Source: Spyradenecus sp045634445 (GTDB lineage: Bacteria > Verrucomicrobiota > Kiritimatiellia > RFP12 > DVOR01). Taken from it: 64,000 bases of DNA. The stretch is from the NCBI GenBank assembly GCA_045634445.1, contig JAZRAG010000014.1:1-64000 (forward strand). The letters are read 5' to 3'. Both the position numbers and the translations under genes were made by a program. The notes below the pieces were generated by a model, which saw nothing but the letters and a program-made list of their open reading frames with translations, was not told the origin of the DNA and searched no databases. This document shows, one piece after another, positions 1-8,414 of this stretch; positions within the stretch are counted from its first letter, which is position 1, and the number at the start of each line of letters is the position of its first letter.

Positions 1-1
1 A

Positions 2-127
2 GTGCGTTTGACCTCGGGTAAGACGCTCGCCAATGGTCGCCACATGAAGGGTGTGCTTGAAGTGGATTTCTACAATAACGATGATCTGGACCGCATTTTG
101 TCGTTGTTGGGCATTTCGGTAGACTAA
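2..127 (+). CDS. ParB/Spo0J-like protein, C-terminal end only (5' truncated by window edge)
   Basis: Only the last 41 codons are visible, open from base 2 to a TAA at 125-127. The tail contains MKGVLEVDFYNNDDLDRIL, which resembles the C-terminal dimerisation segment of ParB proteins: a KGxIxIxY strand followed by xxDLxxIL. ParB binds parS sites and works with ParA in chromosome partitioning. No helix-turn-helix or CTPase part can be seen because it lies outside the window. The assignment rests on a short motif and could be wrong. A gap of 23 bases separates it from the next gene on the same strand. Confidence 0.5.
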   Translation: MRLTSGKTLANGRHMKGVLEVDFYNNDDLDRILSLLGISVD

Positions 128-150
128 GACCTGCGCAATCGGATTCACCT

Positions 151-1026
151 ATGCGTCCGCATCAGTGGTTGAAAGATTTACAGAGTACGCGAGGAATGCG
201 TTTACTTTTTGGAATCATGGCCATTGACGCGGCGCTTAGTTTGAACGGATGCTCTGAAGCCGTTTCTACGGAAACACGCTTAGGAGAGGTGGCTCTCGCG
301 CACGCAGAGGCCTTGATTGCGGCGCACCCGCAGCGCGAAGCAGGGGTTCATTCCGAGGCAGTTGCGCAGTGGATTACCCAACAATTGGGTGAGGGCGCGA
401 CACTTCAGCGTTTTAAAACACCGCATGGTACGATGGTGAATGTGGTGAAAGCGCACCCAAAGCCTGTAGCCATTTTGGCTTCACACTTTGATACAAAAGT
501 GGGCATCCCTGGTTTTGTGGGAGCGAATGATGGCGCGAGTACGACGGGTTTGCTACTGGCCATTGCGCAAGAAACTGACTGGCCAGTGACGCTTCTCTTC
601 CTTGATGGCGAGGAATGCCGCAATACCTACACGGCGAAAGATGGCCTGCATGGAAGTTGGTACTACGCCAAGACGATGGATGCTACAGACCGCGTGCCCG
701 TGATTGTGTTGGACATGTTAGGGGATAAGGATTTTAACCCTGGCTTAGCGGCAAATGGGTCGCTTGCGTTAAATCGCATCATTCGTCGTGCAGCAAAGCG
801 TGTGGGTGTTTCATTGACGGATGCAGGGGAGATTGTGGATGACCATTTGCCTTTTGTCATTGAAGGATGGCAAGCCGCAGATTTGATTGATTTTGACTAC
901 GGTCCAGATAACCTCTTGTGGCACACTGCCGCAGACACGCTGGAACAGTTAAGTGCAGAGTCGCTTGCAAAGTCTGCAACGATTGTGCGTGAAGTGGTAA
1001 AGAGCTTAAAGAAGGAACAAGAATGA
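151..1026 (+). CDS. M28-family zinc peptidase or glutaminyl-cyclase-like lipoprotein
   Basis: This is a 291-residue M28-type metallopeptidase fold. The expected di-zinc motifs occur in order: SHFDTK near residue 110, GANDGAS near 125, LDGEE near 150, LDMLGD near 190 and LWHTAADT near 255. The spacing and the late DHLPF motif resemble bacterial relatives of glutaminyl-peptide cyclotransferase as much as aminopeptidases, so the substrate is uncertain. The N-terminus has a hydrophobic stretch ending in SLNGC, a plausible lipobox, which suggests an envelope-anchored lipoprotein. An internal ATG at 196 would give a more typical signal peptide starting MRLLFG. The stop overlaps the next start in ATGA, so the two genes are probably co-translated. 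Confidence 0.8.
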   Translation: MRPHQWLKDLQSTRGMRLLFGIMAIDAALSLNGCSEAVSTETRLGEVALAHAEALIAAHPQREAGVHSEAVAQWITQQLGEGATLQRFKTPHGTMVNVVKAHPKPVAILASHFDTKVGIPGFVGANDGASTTGLLLAIAQETDWPVTLLFLDGEECRNTYTAKDGLHGSWYYAKTMDATDRVPVIVLDMLGDKDFNPGLAANGSLALNRIIRRAAKRVGVSLTDAGEIVDDHLPFVIEGWQAADLIDFDYGPDNLLWHTAADTLEQLSAESLAKSATIVREVVKSLKKEQE

Positions 1027-1841
1027 TTACGGTAATCTTGAATTTGTTGGTTGCGATTGCAACAGGTGTAACGTTGACCTTGATGGATGTGTCGGCGTGG
1101 TATTGGTCAATTCTCTGGGCCATTTTGATCATGGTCGCGGGTCAATTCTTGATGGGAATGGTCTTGCGTCGTAAGATGTCTGCGATTTCTGACCGCGTAC
1201 AAGGCATCATGAAGGCTGGTCAAGTGCGCATGCAAGCGAAGGTGCAGCGTTGGCGCGTGAAGCCTGTGTCGAGTCAGAAGGCCGCAGAACAGGAATTGGC
1301 GAAGGATCGTGACGCGATGATTGCAGAAGTGCAGGCCGTCTTGAAGCCGCTTGAAAAGTATCGCCTTTGGGTGCCGCTTTTGGGGCGTCAGCTCGCAACA
1401 ATGGAATTGCAGTTTGCTTGGCAACGTCGTGATTTTGCGCGTGTGGATACGCTTTTGCCGCGTGCGCTCTTGTTGGAGCCCTTTTTGATGTGCGTGCGTT
1501 TGGCACGTATGTGGCAGCAAGATGCCACCACAGAAGAGATTCGTAAGGTCTTCACAAAGATGACGCGTCGTGCTCGTTATGGTACGACAGCTTTGGTGTA
1601 CTCGGTATTCGCTTGGATGCTCGTGAAGCGTGGCGAAGTCGATGAAGCCTATAAAGTGCTCTTAGAAGCTGACCAAAAGAATGAACATCCTGTAATCAAA
1701 GCGAATAAGGATGTGTTGGCCAACAACAAGATTGCGCACTTTACCAATGTCGGTTTTGGCGAAGAGTGGTATGCGCTGTGGTTAGAAGAACCCAAGATGC
1801 GCGCAAAACGTATGCGCGATAATGGCCGTTTCTTCATGTAA
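1023..1841 (+). CDS. Conserved-looking membrane protein with TPR-like cytoplasmic region
   Basis: I do not recognise a named family. The 272-residue product begins with two hydrophobic helices (about residues 3-24 and 27-48). A long, basic, helix-rich region follows in which alternating helices around residues 120-230 look like degenerate tetratricopeptide repeats (for example RGEVDEAYKVLLEADQ). It overlaps the upstream peptidase gene by four bases (ATGA), and a hairpin terminator follows at 1869-1900, so the two probably form a unit. A membrane-anchored scaffold is possible, but no catalytic residues are evident. Confidence 0.7.
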   Translation: MITVILNLLVAIATGVTLTLMDVSAWYWSILWAILIMVAGQFLMGMVLRRKMSAISDRVQGIMKAGQVRMQAKVQRWRVKPVSSQKAAEQELAKDRDAMIAEVQAVLKPLEKYRLWVPLLGRQLATMELQFAWQRRDFARVDTLLPRALLLEPFLMCVRLARMWQQDATTEEIRKVFTKMTRRARYGTTALVYSVFAWMLVKRGEVDEAYKVLLEADQKNEHPVIKANKDVLANNKIAHFTNVGFGEEWYALWLEEPKMRAKRMRDNGRFFM

Positions 1842-1868
1842 GGCCGAGAGGATGGGTGAATATCTTTG

Positions 1869-1900
1869 AAATGGATGCGTTTGATTAGCGCATCCATTTT
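1869..1900 (+). terminator. Rho-independent terminator
   Basis: An 11-bp stem, AAATGGATGCG (1869-1879) with CGCATCCATTT (1889-1899), encloses a 9-base loop. The stem ends in T-rich sequence. It closes the two-gene unit that ends at 1841. Confidence 0.7.
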
Positions 1901-1921
1901 GAGATAAAAGGGGAAGCATGC

Positions 1922-3508
1922 ATGACGCAGTTGAGTGAAACACAACCTGTTTCAGCGCTGTTTTCAGACGAGGTAAAACGCTTCGCCTTGCCGTTGTTAC
2001 TGATTGTTTTTCCGCTTGCTGTAGCGATCTTGCCAACGGTTCACTTTCTGCTTTGTTCGTTAGCCGCGGCCTCGTTTTTAGCGTTTCACTTAAAGTGTCT
2101 TCGTGCGTTTCTCATGACGGTGGGCATCGCGTTTGCTGTCAATCTGTTGGTGTATTCTGGCGCGGTGGGTTACTTTGATGTAGACGCTTATATCGCGCCA
2201 CAGATTCGTATGATTGCGGCATCCACTGAGATTGTGCCAGATGGCTTTTTCCGCACAACGCATCTCGCGCTGCCACGTGGCTTTACGGCATGGTGTGCAG
2301 CATGGTATCGTTTGACAGGTTCAGTGGATTGTGGCGGGATGCTTATGTTGATGCTCTTGCCTGCTGCGTGGATTGTTTTACGTGCATATCTCACGCGTCT
2401 ACAAACACTTATCTTGTTGCTTTCGCCTGCGGCTTTCCCGAGTTTATTCTGCTTAATGTCAGATGGATGCGTTTACCTCTTGTTGTTAATGGCACTTGTT
2501 TCGTTACGCGATCGAGAGAATTTCTGGTTGCCATTACTTGCGACAGTGGCGGCGGCAGTTTTTAAGACATCGGCATGGATGCCTGCGGTATTAGTGGCAT
2601 TGGTTTTGATGTGGTATCATCCGCGCCGTTGGTGGAAGATCGCGCTCTTTGGCATTGCGACACTCTTGTGTAATTTACCAACGCTTCGAATGGTATTCAA
2701 TGGCGGGCTTTCTACGATTTCTGCAGACTTTGAACAGGTGAATGCAGATGCTGCTTCAATGGGGTATTTCGCGCGCTTGGCTTATGTTTATATTGGCCAT
2801 TGGACAACGTCGTTAAACCCTGTATTTGGCGCGCATTTAGGTGGTGCCGATGGCGGTGGCGTGGATGGTTTTGGACCTCTTTTCCGCGTGGCGGTGATAG
2901 CTTCGCTCTGCCTGCTAGGGATTTTCCGCAAACGGTTGAAGCCGTGGGCAATTCCGCTGGTGATTGCGTGGGTGAGTGTTTTGGCGATGCCAACGCTTTA
3001 CATCGGTTACGCGCGTTATGTGCCGTGGTTGTATCCTGCGGTGATGTTGCCACTAGTGCTTTTCCTTCCGCGAGTTTCGCTTGTGATGGGAAGTGCGATG
3101 TGCGTGGTGCCGCTCATGTGGTTGGGCTGGCGCGTAATGCTCTCCACTGAAACTGTCGCTGTGGCGCGGCATGCAACGGCGGTTCACTCAAACCTTTACA
3201 ATATTCGCTGCGCCTTTCGTCCACTTTTGGTTGCATCTCCTCAACCCATTCAAAGCGGTTCGCTCATTTATTCTTATGAAATGGCTGCGGAATATTTCCC
3301 TGCCGTGCCACGCGAATGGTCGCCAGATTTAAAGCAACGCCCCGTTTTGAATAAGGTTAAGGATGTCCAAGCGTACGCGTTGAAAACGTGGACACCATGG
3401 ATGGCGACGCATTTCCCCATTTACGTTTACGATTTGATGTGCTTACGCATACATTGGCTTTTGGCGCCAAGAGGAAGCAATGATGAAATTTCTACCCCTA
3501 ACATTTGA
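1922..3508 (+). CDS. Polytopic membrane protein, GT-C glycosyltransferase-like
   Basis: This 528-residue protein has roughly ten to twelve hydrophobic segments spread over residues 20-420 and a soluble C-terminal tail of about 100 residues. The first loop contains FDVDAYIAP, an acidic loop after a membrane helix as in GT-C lipid-linked-sugar transferases, and a YARYVPWLYP helix lies near residue 360. These features suggest, but do not prove, a polyprenyl-phosphate-sugar-dependent transferase. The 3' end overlaps the next gene by 29 bases, so the two are translationally linked. The start at 1922 is preceded by an AAAAGGGGAAG purine stretch. Confidence 0.6.
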   Translation: MTQLSETQPVSALFSDEVKRFALPLLLIVFPLAVAILPTVHFLLCSLAAASFLAFHLKCLRAFLMTVGIAFAVNLLVYSGAVGYFDVDAYIAPQIRMIAASTEIVPDGFFRTTHLALPRGFTAWCAAWYRLTGSVDCGGMLMLMLLPAAWIVLRAYLTRLQTLILLLSPAAFPSLFCLMSDGCVYLLLLMALVSLRDRENFWLPLLATVAAAVFKTSAWMPAVLVALVLMWYHPRRWWKIALFGIATLLCNLPTLRMVFNGGLSTISADFEQVNADAASMGYFARLAYVYIGHWTTSLNPVFGAHLGGADGGGVDGFGPLFRVAVIASLCLLGIFRKRLKPWAIPLVIAWVSVLAMPTLYIGYARYVPWLYPAVMLPLVLFLPRVSLVMGSAMCVVPLMWLGWRVMLSTETVAVARHATAVHSNLYNIRCAFRPLLVASPQPIQSGSLIYSYEMAAEYFPAVPREWSPDLKQRPVLNKVKDVQAYALKTWTPWMATHFPIYVYDLMCLRIHWLLAPRGSNDEISTPNI

Positions 3509-4907
3509 AGATTTGCCACGGTTATTTCCGTATTTTTCAAAGCAAGTCTTTCGCCTGAGTGATTACACGGTCGGGTTCCAGATTATGTGGTCGCTTTATG
3601 CTGCGGTGCAATACGCAGAGGTGGAGGAGTGCCTTTTGTTGCGCACGGAATTCGGCGGACGTATTCGCTTTAATTATCCGATTTCACCAATCGCTGATGA
3701 GGCGGCAGAATTGCGCGCTTTGACGCAATTAGAGCAATATTGTGTGCAGACGGGGCTTCCTCTTGCGTTGTCTTCAATCCCGAATGAACGCCTTTCGGTG
3801 TTAACGCATCGTTATGGCCGCAATTTGACATTGACAAATCCGCGCACATGGCGTGATTACCTCTACAATCTTTCGGACTTCGCGGATTACGCGGGGAAGC
3901 GTTTTTCGGGCCAACGGAATCATGTCTCCAAATTTCGCAGAAATTATCCCAACGCTGTATTTCGCTTGATGACGATGGCAGATATGCCGGCGGTGCGTGC
4001 CTTTTTAGAGGAATATGCAGAACGTCAGTACGCGAAGAACTCCTTCTTAGCCACCGAAGAGCTCAAGGGCTCGTATCGTTTGTTAGATGCGTTTGAGGCG
4101 TTGCAAATGGTGGGTGGCGTTCTTGTGGTGGATGAGAAGATTATTGCGGTAACGATCGCGGATATTTCTGGCGATACGCTCGTGATTCATGTGGAAAAAG
4201 CGCTTGTGAATTATGAGGGCGTTTATCCTACGATTGCGCATGAATTTGCGAAAGCCATGCGTCGAGATGGACTTCTTTACATTAATCGTGAAGATGATGC
4301 AGGTGACTGCGGTTTGAGAAAGTCAAAATTGCAGTACAATCCTGTGCAGATTTTGGATAAGTACACGATTGTGCCGAATCGTATCATTGAAGAATTGGAA
4401 ACGCCGCCAACGTTGCATTCGGAACGCTTGGAAATTCGCCCCATAGGCGATGAAGATGTCCACCTTTTTGGCCGTTTAGCTAAGAATTTAGAGCGAAATC
4501 GCCTTTGGGGATGGGATTGGCGAGAAGCATGGACAGGTGAGGGCGATCCACGCGATGCGTGGTTTTTGGAACTCACGCGAAACGATTTTACGGCACGTCG
4601 CGAAATCTCGCTGGGTATTTATGCGGCAGGTGAATTCTGCGGTGAATGCGTTTTTCACAACTTCACGTATGACCACGTGGTGGAGCTTGGGGTGCGCCTT
4701 TTACCTGAAGCCGAAAAGAAGGGCTATGCGACAGAAGCAATGCGCTGCATGGCCGATTACGCGCTCTGTTTCTGGGGACTTGAGAAGGTCGTCGCCAAGT
4801 GTTATCGCGACAATTTAGCCTCTAAAAAGATGCTGCAAAATGCAGGCCTGCGTCCAACAACCGAGGATGAACAGTTCTGCTATTTCGCGCGAACGGCTAA
4901 AAACTAA
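3480..4907 (+). CDS. DUF2156 (aminoacyl-lipid/peptidyl transferase-like) fused to a GNAT acetyltransferase
   Basis: The product has 475 residues and two acyltransferase-type halves. Residues 1 to about 300 match the DUF2156 fold, related to the soluble domain of phosphatidylglycerol lysyltransferases and to Fem-type transferases (note LKGSYRLLDAFEAL and INREDDAGDCGLRKSKLQYNP). Residues from about 310 to the end form a RimJ/RimL-type GNAT domain: LHSERLEIRPI at the start, then ELGVRLLPEAEKKGYATEAM for acetyl-CoA binding, then NLASKKMLQNAG. The second domain probably N-acetylates an amine. Whether both halves act on one substrate is unknown. GAGGAAG precedes the start, which lies inside the upstream membrane-protein gene. 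Confidence 0.75.
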   Translation: MMKFLPLTFEDLPRLFPYFSKQVFRLSDYTVGFQIMWSLYAAVQYAEVEECLLLRTEFGGRIRFNYPISPIADEAAELRALTQLEQYCVQTGLPLALSSIPNERLSVLTHRYGRNLTLTNPRTWRDYLYNLSDFADYAGKRFSGQRNHVSKFRRNYPNAVFRLMTMADMPAVRAFLEEYAERQYAKNSFLATEELKGSYRLLDAFEALQMVGGVLVVDEKIIAVTIADISGDTLVIHVEKALVNYEGVYPTIAHEFAKAMRRDGLLYINREDDAGDCGLRKSKLQYNPVQILDKYTIVPNRIIEELETPPTLHSERLEIRPIGDEDVHLFGRLAKNLERNRLWGWDWREAWTGEGDPRDAWFLELTRNDFTARREISLGIYAAGEFCGECVFHNFTYDHVVELGVRLLPEAEKKGYATEAMRCMADYALCFWGLEKVVAKCYRDNLASKKMLQNAGLRPTTEDEQFCYFARTAKN

Positions 4908-4919
4908 TTAACGCTTTTA

Positions 4920-4941
4920 GAATAAGTAACTTATTCATTCT
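4920..4941 (+). terminator. Weak hairpin terminator
   Basis: GAATAAG (4920-4926) and CTTATTC (4930-4936) pair around a TAA loop, followed by ATTCTTTT. The stem is short and AT-rich, but it sits just after the stop at 4907. Confidence 0.45.
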
Positions 4942-4990
4942 TTTCTGCATCGGCCAAGTCCTTGCAGAGGGGAATATTGGGTTGCGTTTT

Positions 4991-5079
4991 GAAAGGCACT
5001 TGTTTTGAAGCTGAAAAGCACGTGTTTTACTATTTCAAAAGCACTTGTTTTGAAGTTGAAAACAACCCTTTTTGATTTA
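4991..5079. repeat. Degenerate 22-23 bp tandem repeat, four units
   Basis: Four adjacent units start at 4991, 5013, 5036 and 5058. Each opens with GAAA or CAAA. The first and third share GCACTTGTTTTGAAG and the second has GCACGTGTTTTAC. The A- and T-tracts recur about every two helical turns. The rest of the gap from 4908 to 5364 is AT-rich. It holds a weak AGGC/GCCT hairpin followed by T's near 5079-5101, and no convincing gene. Confidence 0.7.
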
Positions 5080-5364
5080 GGCTTTAAAGAGGCCTTTTTT
5101 TGAGGGTACTTTGAAGGAGCGCTTTGGGTAGGACTGCGAGGGTAGGGGGACAATGCTTAGGGTATGTAAAATTCACTACATTTAATAGAGCCGTAAGACT
5201 TCAACTGTTTCGAATTCTTAAGTAAGGGATGTTTTGATACTGAAAATGCAGAGAAGTTGGAAAATTTATAGCAATTAAGTGATAAGTATTCCTAATTTGA
5301 TAAAATAACAATGTGGAGATTGTACATCATTGTATGATTGGACAAGTTAAATGGAGGCATTCGT

Positions 5365-5766
5365 ATGTTTTTGGCTTCTAATGGTTTACTTGAATTGGGT
5401 TCTGTGATGTCGTCACTAATAGGGATTACCTTTGGTACTGTCCTTGTTTGCTCGCCCATTGTAATATGGTATTGGGTAAAAAAGATTTATCAAGAACTTC
5501 GGAATCGTACCGAACTCGAAAATGAGGCAATTAATCAAATACAAGAAATGAAGCGAAATCTAACTGCGTTGACGCAAGAGATTGAAACGCTTGTGAAAGT
5601 AACAGCTCAAATTGCAATTAACCAAGAAACGCTTATCGCATATATGGCCCAATTACAGCCTGGGACACATGTGGAAGGCGTTAACGATGTAATTGATGTG
5701 AATTCAATCGCACGTGAGATTCCTACTGGAGATGGCGCTGCTACGACTTGGTATACTTGTGAATAG
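5365..5766 (+). CDS. Small membrane-anchored coiled-coil protein, unknown function
   Basis: I do not recognise this 133-residue protein. I chose the ATG at 5365 because GGAGG lies 8 bases upstream. A TTG start at 5338 would add nine residues and has no ribosome site. Residues about 12-37 form one membrane helix ending in WYWVKK, followed by a heptad-rich helix (ENEAINQIQEMKRNLTALTQ), so a membrane-tethered coiled coil is likely. It is the first of three AT-rich genes in the same direction (5365-7674) whose base composition differs from their neighbours. That suggests horizontally acquired or fast-evolving accessory genes. Confidence 0.65.
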   Translation: MFLASNGLLELGSVMSSLIGITFGTVLVCSPIVIWYWVKKIYQELRNRTELENEAINQIQEMKRNLTALTQEIETLVKVTAQIAINQETLIAYMAQLQPGTHVEGVNDVIDVNSIAREIPTGDGAATTWYTCE

Positions 5767-5787
5767 CCGAATGCGTTGAGGTGCAAT

Positions 5788-6834
5788 ATGGATAAAAGAA
5801 TGGCCGTTTTGATTGTTTTACTCATGCTAATTGGTTTTTCACCGTTGGGATATGCACAAGCATGGACGCCCTATGAACCTGTAGAAGGACACCCGCATGT
5901 GATTAAAGGGGAGGAATGGGGAACATTTCTACCTGAACCGGGTTGGCAATTTGTCAATAAGCATAGTGAAGACCTTTCTGTAATTCCAATCCCCGCAAAA
6001 GAAATTAAGGTGAATACTGGAGGTGACCCTATCACGATTCCTGCACCGCGAGGTTTTTGGACACCAGAAAAAGGCTCGGTTCTTGAAAAGGCGCTTAGAG
6101 CTCAGCAGTCAAACGATTACGATAAAACGCTTGGAACTTGGATTCGAATAACAGACGCAGCCTACACGAACACTCAAGAAGCAACAGTCAAGGTTCAGCA
6201 TTGTGTAAACGGGAAGATATTTTCTCTTTCTGCGTTTGAGCAAATGCGCAAAACTATAGCCGCAGAGGAGCAGAAACTTGTTGAACAGAATCGAGAGATG
6301 GTTGAACAAGCGGTTAAAAAGTCGTCACAGAGAGTATCTAAAAAAATAGGTGCAGAGTTAGATTTAACGGTCTTAGACTTAAAAGCATTGCCGCCGCACA
6401 TCAATGAACTTGACCACTTAGGAACAACGCTTGTTCGAAAAACAAAAGAGGTTACAGCAGAAGGGTCTTTAACGGGATATACAGTTGTAAGTTCAATGCT
6501 CCTTTGGGTACGAGGAACAACAATTGCCATAAATATGGCCAATACTACATATACTCCCTCTAAGGTGAAAGAGCTTGTTAAAGAGACGCGCGCAGAATTA
6601 AACAAATGGGTGGCTGAAATTGACCGAGTCAATGGTCGCACTTCGTTAGAGGACGAAAATGCCATCGCCCTCGCAGACCCTGATTGTATTAAAACTGGAG
6701 TGGATAAAAAGACAGAAATTGATTGGGGTGAAGTAATGGCACCGATTTGCGGAGGGATTATCCTCGCGCTTGTAAGTCTTTTTTTGAACAGAAAAGATGC
6801 CATGAAAAAACTTCGAGAGTGGTTCTTAAACTAA
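5788..6834 (+). CDS. Exported protein with C-terminal membrane anchor, unknown function
   Basis: The product has 348 residues from the ATG at 5788, which follows a GAGGT site. A clear signal peptide (MDKRMAVLIVLLMLIGF, cleavage near GYAQA) leads a periplasmic domain. A long helical stretch rich in E, K and Q spans about residues 145-200, and one membrane helix lies near the C-terminus (ICGGIILALVSLFL) before a basic tail. This tethered topology looks like an envelope structural or sensing protein. I found no catalytic motif. Its gene begins 21 bases after the small coiled-coil gene and precedes a Sel1-repeat gene. Confidence 0.65.
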   Translation: MDKRMAVLIVLLMLIGFSPLGYAQAWTPYEPVEGHPHVIKGEEWGTFLPEPGWQFVNKHSEDLSVIPIPAKEIKVNTGGDPITIPAPRGFWTPEKGSVLEKALRAQQSNDYDKTLGTWIRITDAAYTNTQEATVKVQHCVNGKIFSLSAFEQMRKTIAAEEQKLVEQNREMVEQAVKKSSQRVSKKIGAELDLTVLDLKALPPHINELDHLGTTLVRKTKEVTAEGSLTGYTVVSSMLLWVRGTTIAINMANTTYTPSKVKELVKETRAELNKWVAEIDRVNGRTSLEDENAIALADPDCIKTGVDKKTEIDWGEVMAPICGGIILALVSLFLNRKDAMKKLREWFLN

Positions 6835-6879
6835 GCATTAACGAAGCGAAATCGTGAAACTTTTGTGAAGGTTAAAACT

Positions 6880-7674
6880 ATGAAAAGACTCATTGCTTGC
6901 ATTGTTATTTTGTTTGCCTTAATCGGCAATCTGTACGCAGTTAACATTGATAAAATTAAACGACGCGCAAGTGCTGGTGACAAAGGCGCACAACATGAGC
7001 TTGGGTATTGTTATTCAAGAGGTGATGGTGTTCCTGTGGATATGGCAGAAGCGATTAAATGGTGGCATAAAGCCGCAGAACAGGGAAATGCAAAATCTCA
7101 ATATAATTTAGGCCTCTCTTATGAAAATGCTATAGGGGTGCCAAAAGATATGGAGAGGGCCGCCAAATGGTATCGTAAAGCTGCTGAACAAGAATTACCT
7201 GACGCACAATTTAAATTGGGGCTTTGTTATGCTACAGGTGCTGGCGTTGTAAAAAATTTAATTGAGGGGAACAAATGGTTTCGTAAAGCTGCAGAGCAAG
7301 GAAATCCCAATGCACAATATAGTTTAGGTGTTTGTCTTAGCGAAGGTCAAGGTGTGCCGAAAAATTTAAGTGAGGCTGTTAAGTGGTATCGTAAAGCAGC
7401 CGAACAAGGGTTTGCTCCAGCACAGTTTAACTTAGCCATTTGTTATTCGGATGGTAAAGGTGTTACCAAGAATTGGACTGAAGCTCTGAAATGGTACCAT
7501 AAGGCCGCAGAAAAAGGTGATGTTTCCGCACAGTATAACTTAGGGTTTTGTTATAAAAACGGTGAGGGAACTCCTGCAGATTATGAGAAGGCCGCAGAAT
7601 GGTTTAAGAAAGCTGCGGATCAAGGACATCAAAAGGCTGCTCGCGAATATCGGCGCCTTACAACTGGTGAATAA
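6880..7674 (+). CDS. Secreted Sel1-repeat protein
   Basis: This is a 264-residue protein with a signal peptide (MKRLIACIVILFALIGNLYA) and six Sel1-like repeats of 36 residues. They follow the pattern AQYNLGxCYxxGxGVPKDxxEAxKWYRKAAEQG and fill nearly the whole mature protein. Sel1 repeats are TPR-like helical hairpins that mediate protein binding. In bacteria they often occur in periplasmic or host-interaction proteins. The ATG at 6880 is preceded by GAAGG at 6867-6871. A GTG at 6865 is possible but would overlap that ribosome site. It lies 45 bases after the preceding gene and is the last member of the AT-rich trio. Confidence 0.85.
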   Translation: MKRLIACIVILFALIGNLYAVNIDKIKRRASAGDKGAQHELGYCYSRGDGVPVDMAEAIKWWHKAAEQGNAKSQYNLGLSYENAIGVPKDMERAAKWYRKAAEQELPDAQFKLGLCYATGAGVVKNLIEGNKWFRKAAEQGNPNAQYSLGVCLSEGQGVPKNLSEAVKWYRKAAEQGFAPAQFNLAICYSDGKGVTKNWTEALKWYHKAAEKGDVSAQYNLGFCYKNGEGTPADYEKAAEWFKKAADQGHQKAAREYRRLTTGE

Positions 7675-7802
7675 AGTTTCACTCTTTCTCTCTCAAACCC
7701 CGAATTCGCGGGACTGTTTGTGTTATACTTTTTGCGAAGGGATTCGGAATATTGGTGGGGATTGGGCCCATTAAGAAGTGTTCGAGTCTCTTCACTTTTT
7801 AT

Positions 7803-7831
7803 TTGACGCGTGAGCGTCTTTGTGGTTTACT
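7803..7831 (+). promoter_or_regulatory. Sigma-70-type promoter for a structured RNA
   Basis: TTGACG (7803-7808) is separated by 17 bases from TTTACT (7826-7831), predicting a start near 7838. No open reading frame follows before the terminator at 7919-7954, so the promoter appears to serve an RNA. Confidence 0.55.
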
Positions 7832-7837
7832 GTTCTT

Positions 7838-7954
7838 ACTGGCGGTAACTCCACCCTACGGCGAAAAACATGGGTGGCAGTAGAGTAAGGCTGATAACCT
7901 TATGTCACCTGCCTTTTAGAAAGCCCTCGACTTGACGCCGAGGGCTTTCGTTTT
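7838..7954 (+). ncRNA. Candidate small structured RNA, family unassigned
   Basis: A region of about 117 bases between a promoter and a strong terminator, without a coding frame. From the 5' end I can draw three structures. The first is a bulged hairpin, with CCACCC (7851-7856) pairing with GGGTGG (7872-7877). Its base may be extended by TACTG/CAGTA if transcription starts slightly upstream. The second is a hairpin TAAGG-CTGATAA-CCTTA. The third is the terminator, GAAAGCCCTCG with CGAGGGCTTTC followed by GTTTT. It lies between convergent genes. It lacks the SRP RNA apical motif and RNase P core motifs, and I could not match it to 6S RNA or a riboswitch class. Confidence 0.5.
7919..7954 (+). 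terminator. Strong Rho-independent terminator
   Basis: An 11-bp GC-rich stem, GAAAGCCCTCG (7919-7929) with CGAGGGCTTTC (7939-7949), is followed by GTTTT. It ends the candidate RNA just before the convergent gene at 7968. Confidence 0.8.
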
Positions 7955-7967
7955 ATGTGCAGACGTA

Positions 7968-8414
7968 TTAATCTTCTGGAATGATTAAATCAATGCGTTT
8001 AGGGGATTTCGCTTGTGAAGGATTCTTTTTGAGAAATTCAGAATATTCAAATGCATTTTCAATGGGAATTTCTTTTGTAGTGCCATCTTTGTAGGTAATG
8101 CGTAGTTTTGTTCCAATACGATATTCCTTAACTTCTCCCGTGTTAGGGTTTATAACTTGAATAGTGTCAAATTTCTCCTTTGATGGAGAGGCTAACCACA
8201 TCCCGATTATGCCGATAAGAATGCCCGAGACAATCAAGAGGGTTGTACGCCCCTTAGCTGTTTTGGCAATTTCATAGTTCGCATATCCAGAACCACCTAA
8301 TAAAGCTACAACCAACGAGATGGCGCCTAACAGGATAAATCCTACGACTTCCAAAGCAAGCGGCCCAAAAATCAACACACCAAGAATCGTATACCAATTC
8401 CAACCAAATTCCAT
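7968..8414 (-). CDS. Small multi-pass membrane protein, unknown function
   Basis: This is a 148-residue protein with three hydrophobic helices in its first 75 residues and a soluble C-terminal part of about 70 residues. The soluble part contains a beta-rich stretch, GTKLRITYKDGTTKEIP. I do not recognise the family. AGAGGAG lies eight to nine bases upstream of the ATG on the minus strand, which supports the start. The gene is AT-rich like the patch to its left and stands alone, convergent with it. The flanking region 8415-8703 contains no further gene that I can support. Confidence 0.6.
   Translation of the reverse strand: MEFGWNWYTILGVLIFGPLALEVVGFILLGAISLVVALLGGSGYANYEIAKTAKGRTTLLIVSGILIGIIGMWLASPSKEKFDTIQVINPNTGEVKEYRIGTKLRITYKDGTTKEIPIENAFEYSEFLKKNPSQAKSPKRIDLIIPED

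Noticed and set aside
4935..5153. A 72-codon minus-strand frame with repeated FKTSAF
   Set aside because: It is the translation of the tandem repeat at 4991-5079 and has no ribosome site or neighbours.
7770..7800. T-arm-like sequence GTGTTCGAGTCTCTTCAC suggesting a tRNA or att site
   Set aside because: The arm has a mismatch, there is no acceptor stem, and no D-arm or anticodon arm fits upstream. I do not call a tRNA or attachment site.
7885..7905. Anticodon-arm-like hairpin TAAGG-CTGATAA-CCTTA, as in tRNA-Ile
   Set aside because: There is no T-arm or acceptor stem around it. It is treated as a hairpin of the candidate RNA.
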